Source of the DNA: Methylobacter tundripaludum SV96
Lineage (GTDB): Bacteria; Pseudomonadota; Gammaproteobacteria; Methylococcales; Methylomonadaceae
Reading direction: 5' to 3'
Assembly (NCBI RefSeq): GCF_000190755.2
Contig: NZ_JH109153.1
Location: 1,053,872-1,117,871, forward strand
Length of the DNA: 64,000 nucleotides
How positions within the stretch are numbered: the first letter of the stretch is position 1; the number at the start of each line of letters is the position of its first letter. The notes below the pieces were generated by a model, which saw nothing but the letters and a program-made list of their open reading frames with translations, searched no databases and was not told the DNA's origin. A program made the translations under genes and the position numbers. This document shows, piece after piece, positions 27,438-36,582 of the stretch.

Positions 27438-28397
27438 ATGCAAGTCAAATACACATTACCGATACTGGCGGCTGTCGGATTCTTTTTTGCGATTTATACG
27501 GTCGTCAACAGCAATAAGCCGATACCGGTTGCTCCCGCCGTTGCGCCGCCCGCCTCCGCGCCGTTTAAATCGTTTATTGCCGGGGCGGGTATTGTCGAGG
27601 CAAAAAGCCAGAACATCGCCATCGGCACGCCCTTGTCCGGCATCGTCAAAACCTTGGCCGTCAAGGTCGGCGATAAGGTCAAAGCCGGGGCGCCGCTGTT
27701 TTACCTGGACGACCGAGATACCCGCGCGGAATTAGCCGTTAAACGCGCCGATCTCGCCAAAGCTCAAGCCGGTATTAACGAAGCCAATGCCTCGCTCAAA
27801 GATACCCAATCGCTGAGCGATTTGGCCGAAGCGGTGACCGACCGCCGCGCCATCAGTTCCGAGGAATTGCTTAGGCGACGCAATGCCCTGCAGATCAACG
27901 CCGCCAAACTGGACAGCGCCAAAGCCCTGATGCAACAGGCCGAAGCCGCGTTGGCAACGACGCAAACCACGCTGGCCCGGCTCGTCGTTCAAGCGCCGGT
28001 AGACGGCGAGGTGTTGCAGGTCAATATCCGGCCCGGCGAGTTCGCCCAAGCCGGAGCCTTGACCACACCGTTGCTGGTGCTGGGTAATATGGATCAGCTG
28101 CATGTGCGGGTAGACATTGACGAGAATGACGCCTGGCGGTTCGACAAAAACAGCAAGGCCGTGGCCTTCCTGCGCGGCAACCGGAACTTCAAAACCGATC
28201 TGATTCCGGCTTATGTCGAGCCCTATGTGATCCCCAAAAAATCGCTGACCGGCGACAGCACCGAACAGGTTGATACCCGCGTTTTGCAGGCGCTGTACAG
28301 CTTTGACAGGAGCCAACTGCCGGTCTATGTGGGCCAGCAAATGGATGTCTTCATTGAAGCCAAGGATTATGCAGAAGATGGCGGTTCACCGTTATGA
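27438..28397 (+). CDS. HlyD-family periplasmic adaptor of the second ABC exporter
   Basis: A 319-residue membrane fusion protein: N-terminal anchor (about 6-23), Pro/Ala-rich linker, lipoyl half-motif (VKTLAVKVGDKVKAGAPLFY), helical hairpin (about 90-180), second lipoyl half (VQAPVDGEVLQVNIRPGEF) and beta-barrel. A strong AGGAGG lies four bases before ATG 27438, so this gene may be translated independently of the ATPase 285 bases upstream. It overlaps the outer membrane channel gene by ATGA. Confidence 0.9.
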   Translation: MQVKYTLPILAAVGFFFAIYTVVNSNKPIPVAPAVAPPASAPFKSFIAGAGIVEAKSQNIAIGTPLSGIVKTLAVKVGDKVKAGAPLFYLDDRDTRAELAVKRADLAKAQAGINEANASLKDTQSLSDLAEAVTDRRAISSEELLRRRNALQINAAKLDSAKALMQQAEAALATTQTTLARLVVQAPVDGEVLQVNIRPGEFAQAGALTTPLLVLGNMDQLHVRVDIDENDAWRFDKNSKAVAFLRGNRNFKTDLIPAYVEPYVIPKKSLTGDSTEQVDTRVLQALYSFDRSQLPVYVGQQMDVFIEAKDYAEDGGSPL

Positions 28398-29842
28398 CCC
28401 GTCGCCCGCTTGCACTTTTTGCCGCCCTGCTGTTATCCGGCTGCTTTGCTGTCGGCCCCGACTATCAGCGCCCCAAAATCCCGATTCCCCGGCAATGGAC
28501 TGAAACGCCTGCGGTTCAAGGTTCCCAACCGGAACAATGGTGGAAGACTTTTAACGATCCGATTCTCGACAAACTGATCAGCGAGGCCATCGCGTCCAAC
28601 CTGGATTTGAAGCTTGCCTTGGAGCGGGTTAAAGACGCCCGCGCCCTGCGTTCAGCAACCATTGCAGCAGGCTTGCCCAGCTTGGACGCCAAGAGCAGCG
28701 CCAGCAGGCGGTTCAACAACTCGTCCTCACCCGCTTCCCAAACCGGCACATCCTCTGCGGGCGGCGGTTTTGGCATCGGCAATCAATTCATCAACATTTT
28801 CCAGATGGGCTTCGATGCCCAATGGGAGCTGGATTTTTTCGGCGGCGTCAGGCGTGCGGTAGAATCTGCCGATGCAACGATTGATGTCGAAGTCGAAAAC
28901 AGCCGGGATGTGCTGGTTACGCTGTTGGGCGAAGTCGCCCGCAACTATATCGAGCTGCGCGCCAATCAACGACTGATCGCCATTACCCGTGAAAATTTAC
29001 ATGCGCAGCAGGAAACCCAGGAACTGACGCAAATCCGCCAACAGACAGGGCTTGCCGGCATGCTGGAAGTGACCCAGGCGCAAGCACTGGCGGCAACGAC
29101 CGAGGCGCAGTTGCCGAATTATGAAACGGCAGTCAAGCAATCGATACACGCACTCAGCGTATTGCTCGGCAAAGAACCCGGTGCGCTGGTCGTTCGGCTT
29201 GACCAACAAGGCACTATCCCGGCCATTGCCGCTAATGTAATAACCAACCTCCCCTCCGAATTATTACAACGCAGGCCGGACATTCGCCGCGCCGAACGGC
29301 AACTGGCCGTCGCTAACGCATCGGTCGGCGTTGCAACCGCCGAGCTTTACCCGAAAATCAACCTGGCAGCGTTCATCGGCTTGCAAAACACGACCATCAC
29401 CGACTTCACGCCGGTCGGAAAATCGTGGTCGGCAGCGTCATCATTAACACTGCCGATCTTCAATTGGGGAAAACTGAACGCCAATATCGACAGCAAAAAA
29501 GCGCAATTTGAGCAATCCTTCCTGACTTATCAGTCCACCGTTTTATCGGCTTTTAAGGAAGTGGAAGATGCGCTGATCGCCTATAGCAAAGAGCAGCAGC
29601 GGCACAAAGCATTGGCAAAAGCCGTTGCCGCCAACCAGCTGGCGGTTCAATTAGCCAACGAACGCTATCAAAAGGGCTTGACCGCATTTCTTGATGTACT
29701 GACCAGCCAAACCGCGCTTTATCAAGCCCAGAGCTTGCTGGTCACCAGCGAGTCCCAGCTTGCCGGCAACCTGGTCGCCCTGTATAAAGCGCTAGGCGGC
29801 GGCTGGCAAACCGAGGCTATCGTGAGTGATGTTGAAAAATAG
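28394..29842 (+). CDS. NodT-family outer membrane efflux lipoprotein
   Basis: A 482-residue OprM/NodT-type channel. The leader ends in lipobox LLSGC with C16 (MTRRPLALFAALLLSGC gives position 17 when the first Met is counted), followed by the typical AVGPDYQRP and WWKTFNDPILDKLI. Two outer membrane efflux repeats follow, with LLQRRPDIRRAERQLAVAN in the second. It supplies the channel for the preceding ABC exporter, an arrangement more often seen with RND pumps. Confidence 0.93.
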   Translation: MTRRPLALFAALLLSGCFAVGPDYQRPKIPIPRQWTETPAVQGSQPEQWWKTFNDPILDKLISEAIASNLDLKLALERVKDARALRSATIAAGLPSLDAKSSASRRFNNSSSPASQTGTSSAGGGFGIGNQFINIFQMGFDAQWELDFFGGVRRAVESADATIDVEVENSRDVLVTLLGEVARNYIELRANQRLIAITRENLHAQQETQELTQIRQQTGLAGMLEVTQAQALAATTEAQLPNYETAVKQSIHALSVLLGKEPGALVVRLDQQGTIPAIAANVITNLPSELLQRRPDIRRAERQLAVANASVGVATAELYPKINLAAFIGLQNTTITDFTPVGKSWSAASSLTLPIFNWGKLNANIDSKKAQFEQSFLTYQSTVLSAFKEVEDALIAYSKEQQRHKALAKAVAANQLAVQLANERYQKGLTAFLDVLTSQTALYQAQSLLVTSESQLAGNLVALYKALGGGWQTEAIVSDVEK

Positions 29843-29878
29843 CCTCGGCACCGTTCAACCTGAAAACCGCAGTTAGTT

Positions 29879-29993
29879 CACGAAAAGCACGAAAGACACG
29901 AAAAAAGTCATTATGTTGTATTGCACAGCCATTCACCCTTTGGGTGATGATTCGCAACTTGGTATCGAGTTGAATATTTTCGTGCTTTTCGTG
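29879..29993. repeat. CACGAAAAGCACG inverted repeat, copy 2 of the CACGAA family
   Basis: CACGAAAAGCACG (29879-29891) and its exact complement CGTGCTTTTCGTG (29981-29993) flank about 90 bases after the NodT-type gene. It is a variant of the elements at 18446 and 42370. It lies between two convergent genes and may also act in transcript termination. Confidence 0.7.
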
Positions 29994-30040
29994 CCGCCTG
30001 GAGGCGCCTACTTTTGGCTTTCGTGGATCAAATAATTTTT

Positions 30041-31033
30041 CTAGGTTGAACAGCTTCGCCGGAATTCACGCGGGGAACAGCCAAACCGCTGCTTGAATGC
30101 ACGACTAAAATGCGCCGCATCGTTAAACCCCCAGCGAAATGCAATGTCGGACAATCGATGGCCTGCATAAACCGGATCTTGCATATCCTTTCGGCAATTC
30201 TCCAGCCTGCGCTTCCAAACGTAGCGCATCAATGAAGTCCTTTCATCTGTAAACAGGTCGTTGATATAACGCGCCGACAAACCCGCGTGACGGGTAATCA
30301 AACCTGTATCGAGACCGGCATCCCTAAGGTTTTGCTCGATGAACGTCTTGATGCCGTTAAGCGAGACTGACCGGCTTCTGGACAGATTAAAATCAACCGG
30401 GCGCACCGATGCGACGGCCAAGGTCAGCAAATCCAACGCATGATCGGAAAGGCTGGAGAATTCGTGGTCTTGTAACTGGTCGGCGTGAGTGGCGGACGAG
30501 CGCAGGAAATTCGATGCAACAAAACCGATTCCTTGAGCGCCGGGAATGCGCAACGCAGTGCAACGGTCTATCCCCGCAATTCTGTCCCTGAACACCGACC
30601 GAGGGATTGATAAATAAATCATCTTGCTTAACTCGCCAAAGCAATGAACCCGGTGCGGCCGGGTCGCATCATAGAGACTTATGTCGCCCGGCCGGAGCAA
30701 AACTTCCCGTCCATTTTGCTCCAACAGGCCGGAACCGGAAAGAAGCATGACCACGAAGTAGGCATCCTGGCTGCTCAAGTGCGGCTCCCTGGGCAATCGC
30801 TGTAACGAGATCGGGCTGGATTGAATTATCGACAGTTGCAGATTTCCCCAAGGATAAATAATCAGGTCTTGCGACAAGTTGCCATGGGCGGGTGAGATTA
30901 TCTCAACATGCGTGTATTCACGGCATATCACCTCACGCAACCAGTCGACTCTTTCACGCGGCGCAATAGCGTTGCTCGAAAGCTTGAGACCGGCTCTGCC
31001 CGGCAGTTTATCGGATAACGCAGTCATATTCAT
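30041..31033 (-). CDS. AraC-family transcriptional regulator
   Basis: A 330-residue regulator with an N-terminal AraC-binding-like cupin domain (about 50-215, containing LLRPGDISLYDATRPH) and a C-terminal double helix-turn-helix (about 228-330) with the family motif LSDIAFRWGFNDAAHFSRAFKQ. This order matches the FeaR/AraC-binding-2 group that senses aromatic or amine compounds, but the ligand here is unknown. ATG 31033 is preferred because it has AAGG eight bases upstream; a GTG ten codons earlier (31063) is possible. It is divergent from a small membrane protein gene. Confidence 0.9.
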   Translation of the reverse strand: MNMTALSDKLPGRAGLKLSSNAIAPRERVDWLREVICREYTHVEIISPAHGNLSQDLIIYPWGNLQLSIIQSSPISLQRLPREPHLSSQDAYFVVMLLSGSGLLEQNGREVLLRPGDISLYDATRPHRVHCFGELSKMIYLSIPRSVFRDRIAGIDRCTALRIPGAQGIGFVASNFLRSSATHADQLQDHEFSSLSDHALDLLTLAVASVRPVDFNLSRSRSVSLNGIKTFIEQNLRDAGLDTGLITRHAGLSARYINDLFTDERTSLMRYVWKRRLENCRKDMQDPVYAGHRLSDIAFRWGFNDAAHFSRAFKQRFGCSPREFRRSCST

Positions 31034-31203
31034 GATCCGGACCTTGTTTAAAGAAATATTCACTCATTGTTTTCATATAAAAGTCGAAACAGCCGTTACG
31101 GTCAAGTTTTAGTTCCGTTTCGCACCAGCGGGAAACCGTAAAAAACACCAGACTAAAGGCTTAACCCTTCGGCAAAACTGTCAACACACTCAAGGATACT
31201 AAA

Positions 31204-31644
31204 ATGGAAGAACTACTCAACCACGCAGCGCCCCGCATTGCGCTTATCGCCTCCGGCATTTTCTTTATGACCGGTTTGCTGACCGGCGCATGGAAGTACC
31301 TCTGCATGAGACGGCACCCAAGCGCCGAAACGCCGCACTATGTCAACACCGCCCACCGTGCCGCACTGATGTACGCGTTTGCGGCGCAATTGCTTGCCGT
31401 TTTCGCCGCGACCAGCGCATTTTCCGATACAGTGAATACCGTCGCCGTGATCTTTCCGCTACTGTTTTTCGGCATCGCTATTTTCCACTATATCAACCTA
31501 GGCTTGACCACCCAAAGCAATAACAGCCTGCGCGATTCCGCCGACCGAGCGAAAGATTACCTTATGCTCAATATCCTGGCGGTGGCGGAAATCGGCGGAT
31601 TTTCCGTGCTGTTGCTGGGTTTCTTTTTACGGATATGGGGTTGA
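31204..31644 (+). CDS. Small four-helix membrane protein, unknown
   Basis: A 146-residue protein with four predicted transmembrane helices (about 10-30, 52-72, 76-96 and 120-143). It is divergent from the AraC-like regulator, so it could be its target. I do not recognise the family; nothing in the sequence suggests a catalytic or metal site apart from two histidines near helix 2 and one in helix 3. AAGGATACTAAA precedes the start. Confidence 0.72.
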   Translation: MEELLNHAAPRIALIASGIFFMTGLLTGAWKYLCMRRHPSAETPHYVNTAHRAALMYAFAAQLLAVFAATSAFSDTVNTVAVIFPLLFFGIAIFHYINLGLTTQSNNSLRDSADRAKDYLMLNILAVAEIGGFSVLLLGFFLRIWG

Positions 31645-31790
31645 ACAGGCCGCCAATACCTAGAATGAATTTTAGTGTCATGTTAAGCTCAACTGCATTT
31701 CCGGTTTTTTCTTAAGTCTACTTTGTCAGGCCGCGGGGAGCGGGTTTCTAGTGCCATGAATGGTCAATTCAATCCATCCATGGTGCCTGG

Positions 31791-31813
31791 ATTCCGGCAA
31801 TCCATGCCGGAAT
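31791..31813. repeat. Short palindromic repeat ATTCCGGCA/TGCCGGAAT
   Basis: Perfect 9-base arms with a 5-base loop in the 241-base gap before the cytochrome b gene. Elements reading ATTCCGGCAATCC...TGCCGGAATGAC are widespread intergenic repeats in proteobacteria. Confidence 0.7.
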
Positions 31814-31885
31814 GACGGTCATACATTGTATGTCTATGAAATATAATTAATAGCTCATCAACACGACAAGAACAGGGGTACAAAA

Positions 31886-32440
31886 ATGAACTCGCAAGAA
31901 TTAGTTAAAGTATGGGATCTCCCGCTTAGAATTTTTCACTGGCTGCTGGTTGCCGGATTTTTTATCGCTTACCTGACTGAAGATGACTTATTAACGGTTC
32001 ACGTCTGGGCGGGTTATCTGGTGGCCGGATTATTGGCATTCCGATTGGTCTGGGGATTTATCGGCAACGACTATGCCCGGTTCTCGAATTTTTTATGCAG
32101 CCCTGCCAAGTCAATTGCCTATATTAAAGACCTGCTCGTATTAAAAACCCAGCGTTACATCGGCCACAACCCGGCGGGTGCGGCGATGATTGTCTTATTA
32201 CTGGTCAGTCTATTAGCGACGGTTATCACCGGATTTGCGGTGTACGGCGCAGACCAGGCCGCCGGACCGCTGGCGGCTATAGGCCCGGCCAACGAAAAAA
32301 TGTGGGAAGAAGTGCATGAGTTTTTCGCCAACTTCACGTTGATTCTGGTGGTAGTGCATGTCGCAGGCGTGGCTATAGAAAGCTATATCCACCGAGAGAA
32401 TCTGGCCAGGGCGATGGTGCATGGGTTTAAGAAAAAATAA
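31886..32440 (+). CDS. Cytochrome b561-type membrane protein
   Basis: A 184-residue di-haem b-type cytochrome with four transmembrane helices. Candidate haem-ligand histidines are in RIFHWLL (helix 1), VHVWAGYL (helix 2) and VVVHVAGVAIESYIH (helix 4). The start VWDLPLRIFHWLLV is characteristic of the Ni,Fe-hydrogenase-I cytochrome b/cytochrome b561 family. No hydrogenase or dehydrogenase lies nearby, so its electron donor is unknown; such orphan proteins often pair with a c-type cytochrome encoded elsewhere. AGGGG lies upstream of the start. Confidence 0.88.
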   Translation: MNSQELVKVWDLPLRIFHWLLVAGFFIAYLTEDDLLTVHVWAGYLVAGLLAFRLVWGFIGNDYARFSNFLCSPAKSIAYIKDLLVLKTQRYIGHNPAGAAMIVLLLVSLLATVITGFAVYGADQAAGPLAAIGPANEKMWEEVHEFFANFTLILVVVHVAGVAIESYIHRENLARAMVHGFKKK

Positions 32441-32464
32441 TCCTTTTGCGCAAGTTTCAGTTGC

Positions 32465-32498
32465 GTAGGTCGGGTTAGCGTAGCCTAACCCGACCTAC
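32465..32498. repeat. Perfect palindromic repeat
   Basis: Fourteen-base arms GTAGGTCGGGTTAG / CTAACCCGACCTAC with a 6-base loop, directly after the cytochrome b gene and before the convergent DUF1289 gene. This is a known widespread REP-like sequence type and may also terminate both genes. Confidence 0.85.
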
Positions 32499-32518
32499 CT
32501 GGCTGTCACCGCCAGAAT

Positions 32519-32707
32519 CTATATATGATCCATATTTAAATCGATGATCAATTTTCGTGCATTTGCCAAATATATTATTTTTTGCTTTTGCTGTTCTGTT
32601 GCATCGCTCCATTGAAGAATTTCATCAATGCTGCGAAAGCAACCAAGGCAGACATCTTCCCCATTCAGGCAGCAGTTCCTTACACACGGCGAGATAATAT
32701 TTATCAA
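32519..32707 (-). CDS. DUF1289 small cysteine-rich protein
   Basis: A protein of about 62 residues with the DUF1289 signature SPCVRNCCLNGEDVCLGCFR, giving four or five cysteines that probably bind a metal or Fe-S centre, followed by SIDEILQW. The usual family length is 55-90. The start is uncertain: TTG 32707 gives MINIISPCV, and no in-frame ATG was found upstream. Family function is unknown. Confidence 0.75.
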   Translation of the reverse strand: MINIISPCVRNCCLNGEDVCLGCFRSIDEILQWSDATEQQKQKIIYLANARKLIIDLNMDHI

Positions 32708-32815
32708 TGAAGAATCTCCAGAGCTGGACGGGGCATGTTGCCCACATTCGAAAGGTTTTGTGTTGGTTAAACATAGCTATTAAGCTCAGGCATTGCAAAA
32801 ACGTATAGGACGGGG

Positions 32816-33043
32816 TTGCAAACCCCGGCCTGCGAGGAGGAGCTGGACATTAGAAATGAACTTGCTTACCGGCCTAATGCAGAGACCCCCTTCACAGGCA
32901 AACATGAAATGCATCATTCAAACGGCAAGAAATATGTTGAAGTGAAATACAAAGACGGCAGGAAAAATGGTTCGCTTATTATGTGGGATGAATACGGACA
33001 TAAAGTGGGGGAAATCATCTTTGAAAATGGAAGCCAAATTTGA
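32816..33043 (+). CDS. Small MORN/YwqK-like repeat protein or fragment
   Basis: A frame of about 75 codons whose second half resembles MORN_2 repeats of YwqK-type proteins (TPFTGKHEMHHSNGKKY, KDGRKNGSLIMWDEYGH). Such proteins normally carry several repeats, so one and a half suggests a truncated or residual gene. The start is unclear: TTG 32816 lies directly in front of AGGAGGAG (32835), and the first in-frame ATG is at codon 32. Function unknown. Confidence 0.45.
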   Translation: MQTPACEEELDIRNELAYRPNAETPFTGKHEMHHSNGKKYVEVKYKDGRKNGSLIMWDEYGHKVGEIIFENGSQI

Positions 33044-33089
33044 CTGATACCGAAAAGATGCGGTTTTTCTTAACTTATTGGCCTCGGCG

Positions 33090-33539
33090 CTACGCGTGGG
33101 GGAAATACGCCTTGGCGTTCGGATGAACCATAGTCAGATCGCCGTTTTTTCCCACCCAGCGATATTCGCTATGTTGCTACATCGGAAGTTGCTGCTGATC
33201 GACATCAACCGGTAGCTCATAAGCAAGAACAACGTAATGCGTGCTGACGCCCGGCACGTGAGTAAAGTTTGTCGGGTACTTATGAGTAAATGCGCCCAAT
33301 AGCCGGGCATGATCAATCGAGTAGGGCTTCCCTAACTCTGCCTTCGTTATCCTCAAAAACGCATCCTCGATTGATTCGTCTTTTCGGATTCGTCCGCCGG
33401 GTACGAACCACCAACCCGCCGCCGGTTCGTTTACCCGCATGCCCATCAGCAACTCGTTATCCTTGGAGCGAATAACAAGATCCAGCGCCACCAGCGGCGT
33501 ATTTTTCACCACCCTAATAAATTCGTCTTCTTCGAGCAT
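33090..33539 (-). pseudogene. gmm: GDP-mannose mannosyl hydrolase (Nudix) with an in-frame amber codon
   Basis: From ATG 33539 the frame encodes 120 residues with the non-classical Nudix box of the Gmm family (GGRIRKDESIEDAFLRITKAELG) and then meets TAG at 33177-33179. Past that codon the same frame continues for 28 more codons as QHSEYRWVGKNG...MVHPNAKAYF before a second TAG at 33090-33092. That tail is the expected C-terminus of Gmm, giving 149 codons, close to the normal length. The gene therefore carries a single nonsense change rather than a frameshift. The missing tail includes the conserved YRW and VHPN segments, so the product is probably inactive unless the amber codon is read through or is a sequencing error. 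Confidence 0.8.
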
Positions 33540-33689
33540 CTTCTAGTCATAGGTCTGTCAGGCTGCCGGCCAATTTGATGCATACGATGTCAATTATTTT
33601 CTAAATAAGCCTAATTTTCGTGTATTTCCAGGATGCGCGCCCTTGGCTTCTTTGTATTGCACGGCACCGCTGCCAAAGCGGTGCGCATA

Positions 33690-35036
33690 TTAAAGCGTTG
33701 CACACTCAGGCTCCAAAGCCGCCGAACAAAGCCGGTTTCTGCCGTCGGCTTTTGCCCGATACAGATTATTATCGGCAGCCGCCAATATGTGTTCGAAGCG
33801 CTCAAGACTAAGATCGTCACTCAGGCCCATACTCATGGTAACCTGAAGATCGGGATGTATGGTTGACCAGGGAAAACCCTCAATCAACTTACGCAGTCTT
33901 TCGCATTGTGCCGCTGCCTGCATCAACGGCGTTTCAGGAAAAATAACGACAAATTCCTCACCGCCATAACGGGCGACAATGTCGCTTGCACGTGTGCTGT
34001 TTTTCAATATGCCGGAAACGGCTTTTAGCACCTCGTCGCCGGTAGCATGGGAAAATCTGTCATTTATCCGCTTGAAATGATCGATATCGCCAATCATAAA
34101 GCTCAATGAATGGTTATATCGTTTCATTTGGGCAAAAAGCTTGATTGCCTGTTCATTAAAATAGCGACGATTATAGAGCTGGGTCAATTCATCGCGGATG
34201 CTCAGCTCTTTTAAAAGCAACGCCTGCTCGCTAATGGTGCGGTGGGACTCTTCCAGTTCCTCGTAGGCATGAGCAAGATCCGCACTCATGCGATTAAACG
34301 CTTCCGCAAGGATGCCTGTTTCGTCCTTGCCATGCACCGTCACTTTTTGCCGGAGTTCGCCCTGGTTCATGGCTCTGATAGCCATTGTCAGCTCATGAAG
34401 CGAGCTGCTTAACCGCTTACTGAGCAGAAAACCGAGAAAAATCGCCAGCATGCCGGCAATAAAAAATCCATATATCAGCGCTTCCCTGATTGTCGCCAGA
34501 TAATTCCGGTCTATCGCGGACAAATTGGGCTTACCCTGCGGAATCGCCAATGCCAGTACCTGGTTTTCCAGCATAACAGGACTCGCCCCCAAACGGGCCG
34601 ACACCGGCACAAATTCTCCATTTTCATATTTTCCGCCCCCCAATAACACCTTGCCCTGCGGATCCAGCAATATGAACAGGAACGGCGGAGCCCACTCAGG
34701 CTCATCCGGTATCGGCGGCGTCAATCGCCGCCCGGCAGGCCCTATCCGGCTTTTCGGCCCGGCAAAGAACGGTTCATCGGAAAGTGTGTCTGTCGGCATG
34801 TGCCTGCGTCTGACAAACTGGCCAAACCGTTCGACCTGTTGTGCTTCATTCCAAGACCCGTAAGAGGCAATATAGGCCGTAACATCCGCCTGGAAATTTT
34901 CAAAAGAGCGCTCCATCGCCATTTGGTCGAATCTTGTCGATACACGCCACTGGGCAACGACACCGACGACGATGACAGCACTCATACTGGTGATAATAAG
35001 CGCTAATGAAAGTTTAATTCTGAGTGAATGCATCAT
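33690..35036 (-). CDS. Membrane-bound diguanylate cyclase (HAMP-GGDEF)
   Basis: A 448-residue sensor protein making cyclic di-GMP. One helix at about 8-30, a periplasmic sensing domain resembling CHASE4 (about 31-185, rich in FENFQADVTAYIASYGSWNE-like helices), a second helix (about 188-210), a HAMP region (about 210-265) and a GGDEF domain (about 275-440). The active site reads GGEEF in RYGGEEFVVIF, the functional variant. An RxxD inhibitory site is not obvious upstream of it. It is 109 bases downstream of narI in the same direction, so it may be part of the nitrate operon. Confidence 0.92.
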   Translation of the reverse strand: MMHSLRIKLSLALIITSMSAVIVVGVVAQWRVSTRFDQMAMERSFENFQADVTAYIASYGSWNEAQQVERFGQFVRRRHMPTDTLSDEPFFAGPKSRIGPAGRRLTPPIPDEPEWAPPFLFILLDPQGKVLLGGGKYENGEFVPVSARLGASPVMLENQVLALAIPQGKPNLSAIDRNYLATIREALIYGFFIAGMLAIFLGFLLSKRLSSSLHELTMAIRAMNQGELRQKVTVHGKDETGILAEAFNRMSADLAHAYEELEESHRTISEQALLLKELSIRDELTQLYNRRYFNEQAIKLFAQMKRYNHSLSFMIGDIDHFKRINDRFSHATGDEVLKAVSGILKNSTRASDIVARYGGEEFVVIFPETPLMQAAAQCERLRKLIEGFPWSTIHPDLQVTMSMGLSDDLSLERFEHILAAADNNLYRAKADGRNRLCSAALEPECATL

Positions 35037-35145
35037 TAGAACGATACGGGCTGCAATTTATTTTATCCATGATCATGATTTTCAGGGCGCACCGGCCTCC
35101 TCATGGCATTATACAGCGCTTGAGCCTTAACGCTCAGCCATTCCA

Positions 35146-35823
35146 TTAACGTCTGCGAACGACTTGATAAGGACGCGTGACATAGCCCAGCGGAACGCTC
35201 CAAACATGCACCAAGCGACTAAACGGAAAAACCAGGAACAAGGTTTGCCCTAAAAACAAATGCAATTTGAAGATAATGCCAATCTCACTGACTTGATCCG
35301 CCGCGCCGCTACGGAAAGTCACGATGCGTTGCGCCCACTCCGACAGCAGCAACATGTTAGCGCCGTCATGATGATAAATGGAAATAGGCAAGGTCATCAG
35401 GCCCAGCACCAGCTGTACGCCGATCAGCAACAAAATGAAAATATCCATGCGGCTGCTGGTGGCGCGAATGCGGGCATCGGTCAGGCGGCGGCGTATCAGG
35501 ATAATGATACCTCTTAAACACAAGCCGCCGAAGATGCCGCCCGCAACTACGGCCAGCATTTGTTTGCCAGACGTTGACAAGCCCAAGGCATGATAAACCG
35601 CAGGCGGCGTCAACAGGCCGACGAAATGCCCGACGAACAGCAACAGGATGCCGATATGGAATAAGTTGCTGCCCAGCCTTAATTCGTCGGCTCGCAAAAA
35701 TTGGCTGGAACCGGTGCGCCAAGTGTATTGGTCGCGGTCGTAACGCGCCAGGCTGCCGATGAAAAATACGCTGATGGCGACATAAGGGTAATAGCCGAAT
35801 AGTAAGGTATTGAGATAATCCAC
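35146..35823 (-). CDS. narI: Respiratory nitrate reductase gamma subunit (cytochrome b)
   Basis: Membrane di-haem b subunit (225 residues) that passes electrons from quinol to NarH. Five transmembrane helices and the conserved histidines in LFHIGILLLFVGHFVGLL and in the last helix region (LHLFLGQTLFLVFPFSRLVH) match NarI. The start is GTG 35823 with AAGGAG six bases upstream. It follows narJ after 13 bases. Confidence 0.95.
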   Translation of the reverse strand: MDYLNTLLFGYYPYVAISVFFIGSLARYDRDQYTWRTGSSQFLRADELRLGSNLFHIGILLLFVGHFVGLLTPPAVYHALGLSTSGKQMLAVVAGGIFGGLCLRGIIILIRRRLTDARIRATSSRMDIFILLLIGVQLVLGLMTLPISIYHHDGANMLLLSEWAQRIVTFRSGAADQVSEIGIIFKLHLFLGQTLFLVFPFSRLVHVWSVPLGYVTRPYQVVRRR

Positions 35824-35836
35824 GATTGACTCCTTC

Positions 35837-36547
35837 TTAAAGAGAACGGTTTTGCGCTTTTAAAAACTGCTCGCGCGGCGTGATTGTGATCGGACTGGCT
35901 GCGGGGGTTTGGCTTTTACACGCATCCCCTGCCCCCATAAAACTGACGGCTTCATCTTCCCAAATTTCATCCATGTAAACTACCGTTTCATCCTCGCCTT
36001 CGGTTGCGACTTGCTGACGGATTTCTTCCAACTCATCGGGTTCGCCGGCAAAACCTGCCAGTGCGTCGAAAATTGCGCGAAACTCGCTGCCGCGTTCGGT
36101 TAAACGCGCACCCAGCAAACTTAACACGGGCATCGCGTCTTGCAATAACTGCATAGCTTCGGCCTGTTCTTGCTGCGAGAGAAACTCCAGAAATAACGGG
36201 ATGTAGTCCGGCAGTTCATGCGTGGACATTTCAAAGCCGTGCGCTTCGTACATTTGCAGCAGGTTAACCATGGCCTGCCCGCGGTCTCGGGATTCGCCGT
36301 GGACATGCTCGAATATATGCAGCGACAAAAACCGTCCCCGGTCGAATAACGCCACATAATCCTCTTGGCTATCCATCAGGTCTGCGCCGCGATATGAATC
36401 GATCAGCGCCAGTACGGATTTTTTATGGTCTTCCAGCAGCAGATTTTCCTGCTCGACGACCTCCGCCATTTCGTCTATTGCTTCAAGCATCTCGGCTTCG
36501 GGATAGCTCAGGAGTAGCGATAGAACTTTTAGGGTTTGCATGCTCAT
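35837..36547 (-). CDS. narJ: Nitrate reductase molybdenum cofactor assembly chaperone
   Basis: Cytoplasmic TorD-family chaperone (236 residues) needed to insert the molybdenum cofactor and Fe-S cluster into NarG. The helical motif LSLLLSYPEAEMLEAI at the start, LFDRGRFLSLHIFEHVHGESRDRGQAMV and LPDYIPLFLEFL are diagnostic for NarJ. The start is ATG 36547, with AGGAG upstream. A longer reading frame back to 36718 runs through repeat sequence and is not part of the gene. A 362-base gap full of palindromes separates it from narH. Confidence 0.94.
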   Translation of the reverse strand: MSMQTLKVLSLLLSYPEAEMLEAIDEMAEVVEQENLLLEDHKKSVLALIDSYRGADLMDSQEDYVALFDRGRFLSLHIFEHVHGESRDRGQAMVNLLQMYEAHGFEMSTHELPDYIPLFLEFLSQQEQAEAMQLLQDAMPVLSLLGARLTERGSEFRAIFDALAGFAGEPDELEEIRQQVATEGEDETVVYMDEIWEDEAVSFMGAGDACKSQTPAASPITITPREQFLKAQNRSL

Positions 36548-36582
36548 TTTAGCTCCTGTGTTGTCGTTATGCGGGTTACGCT

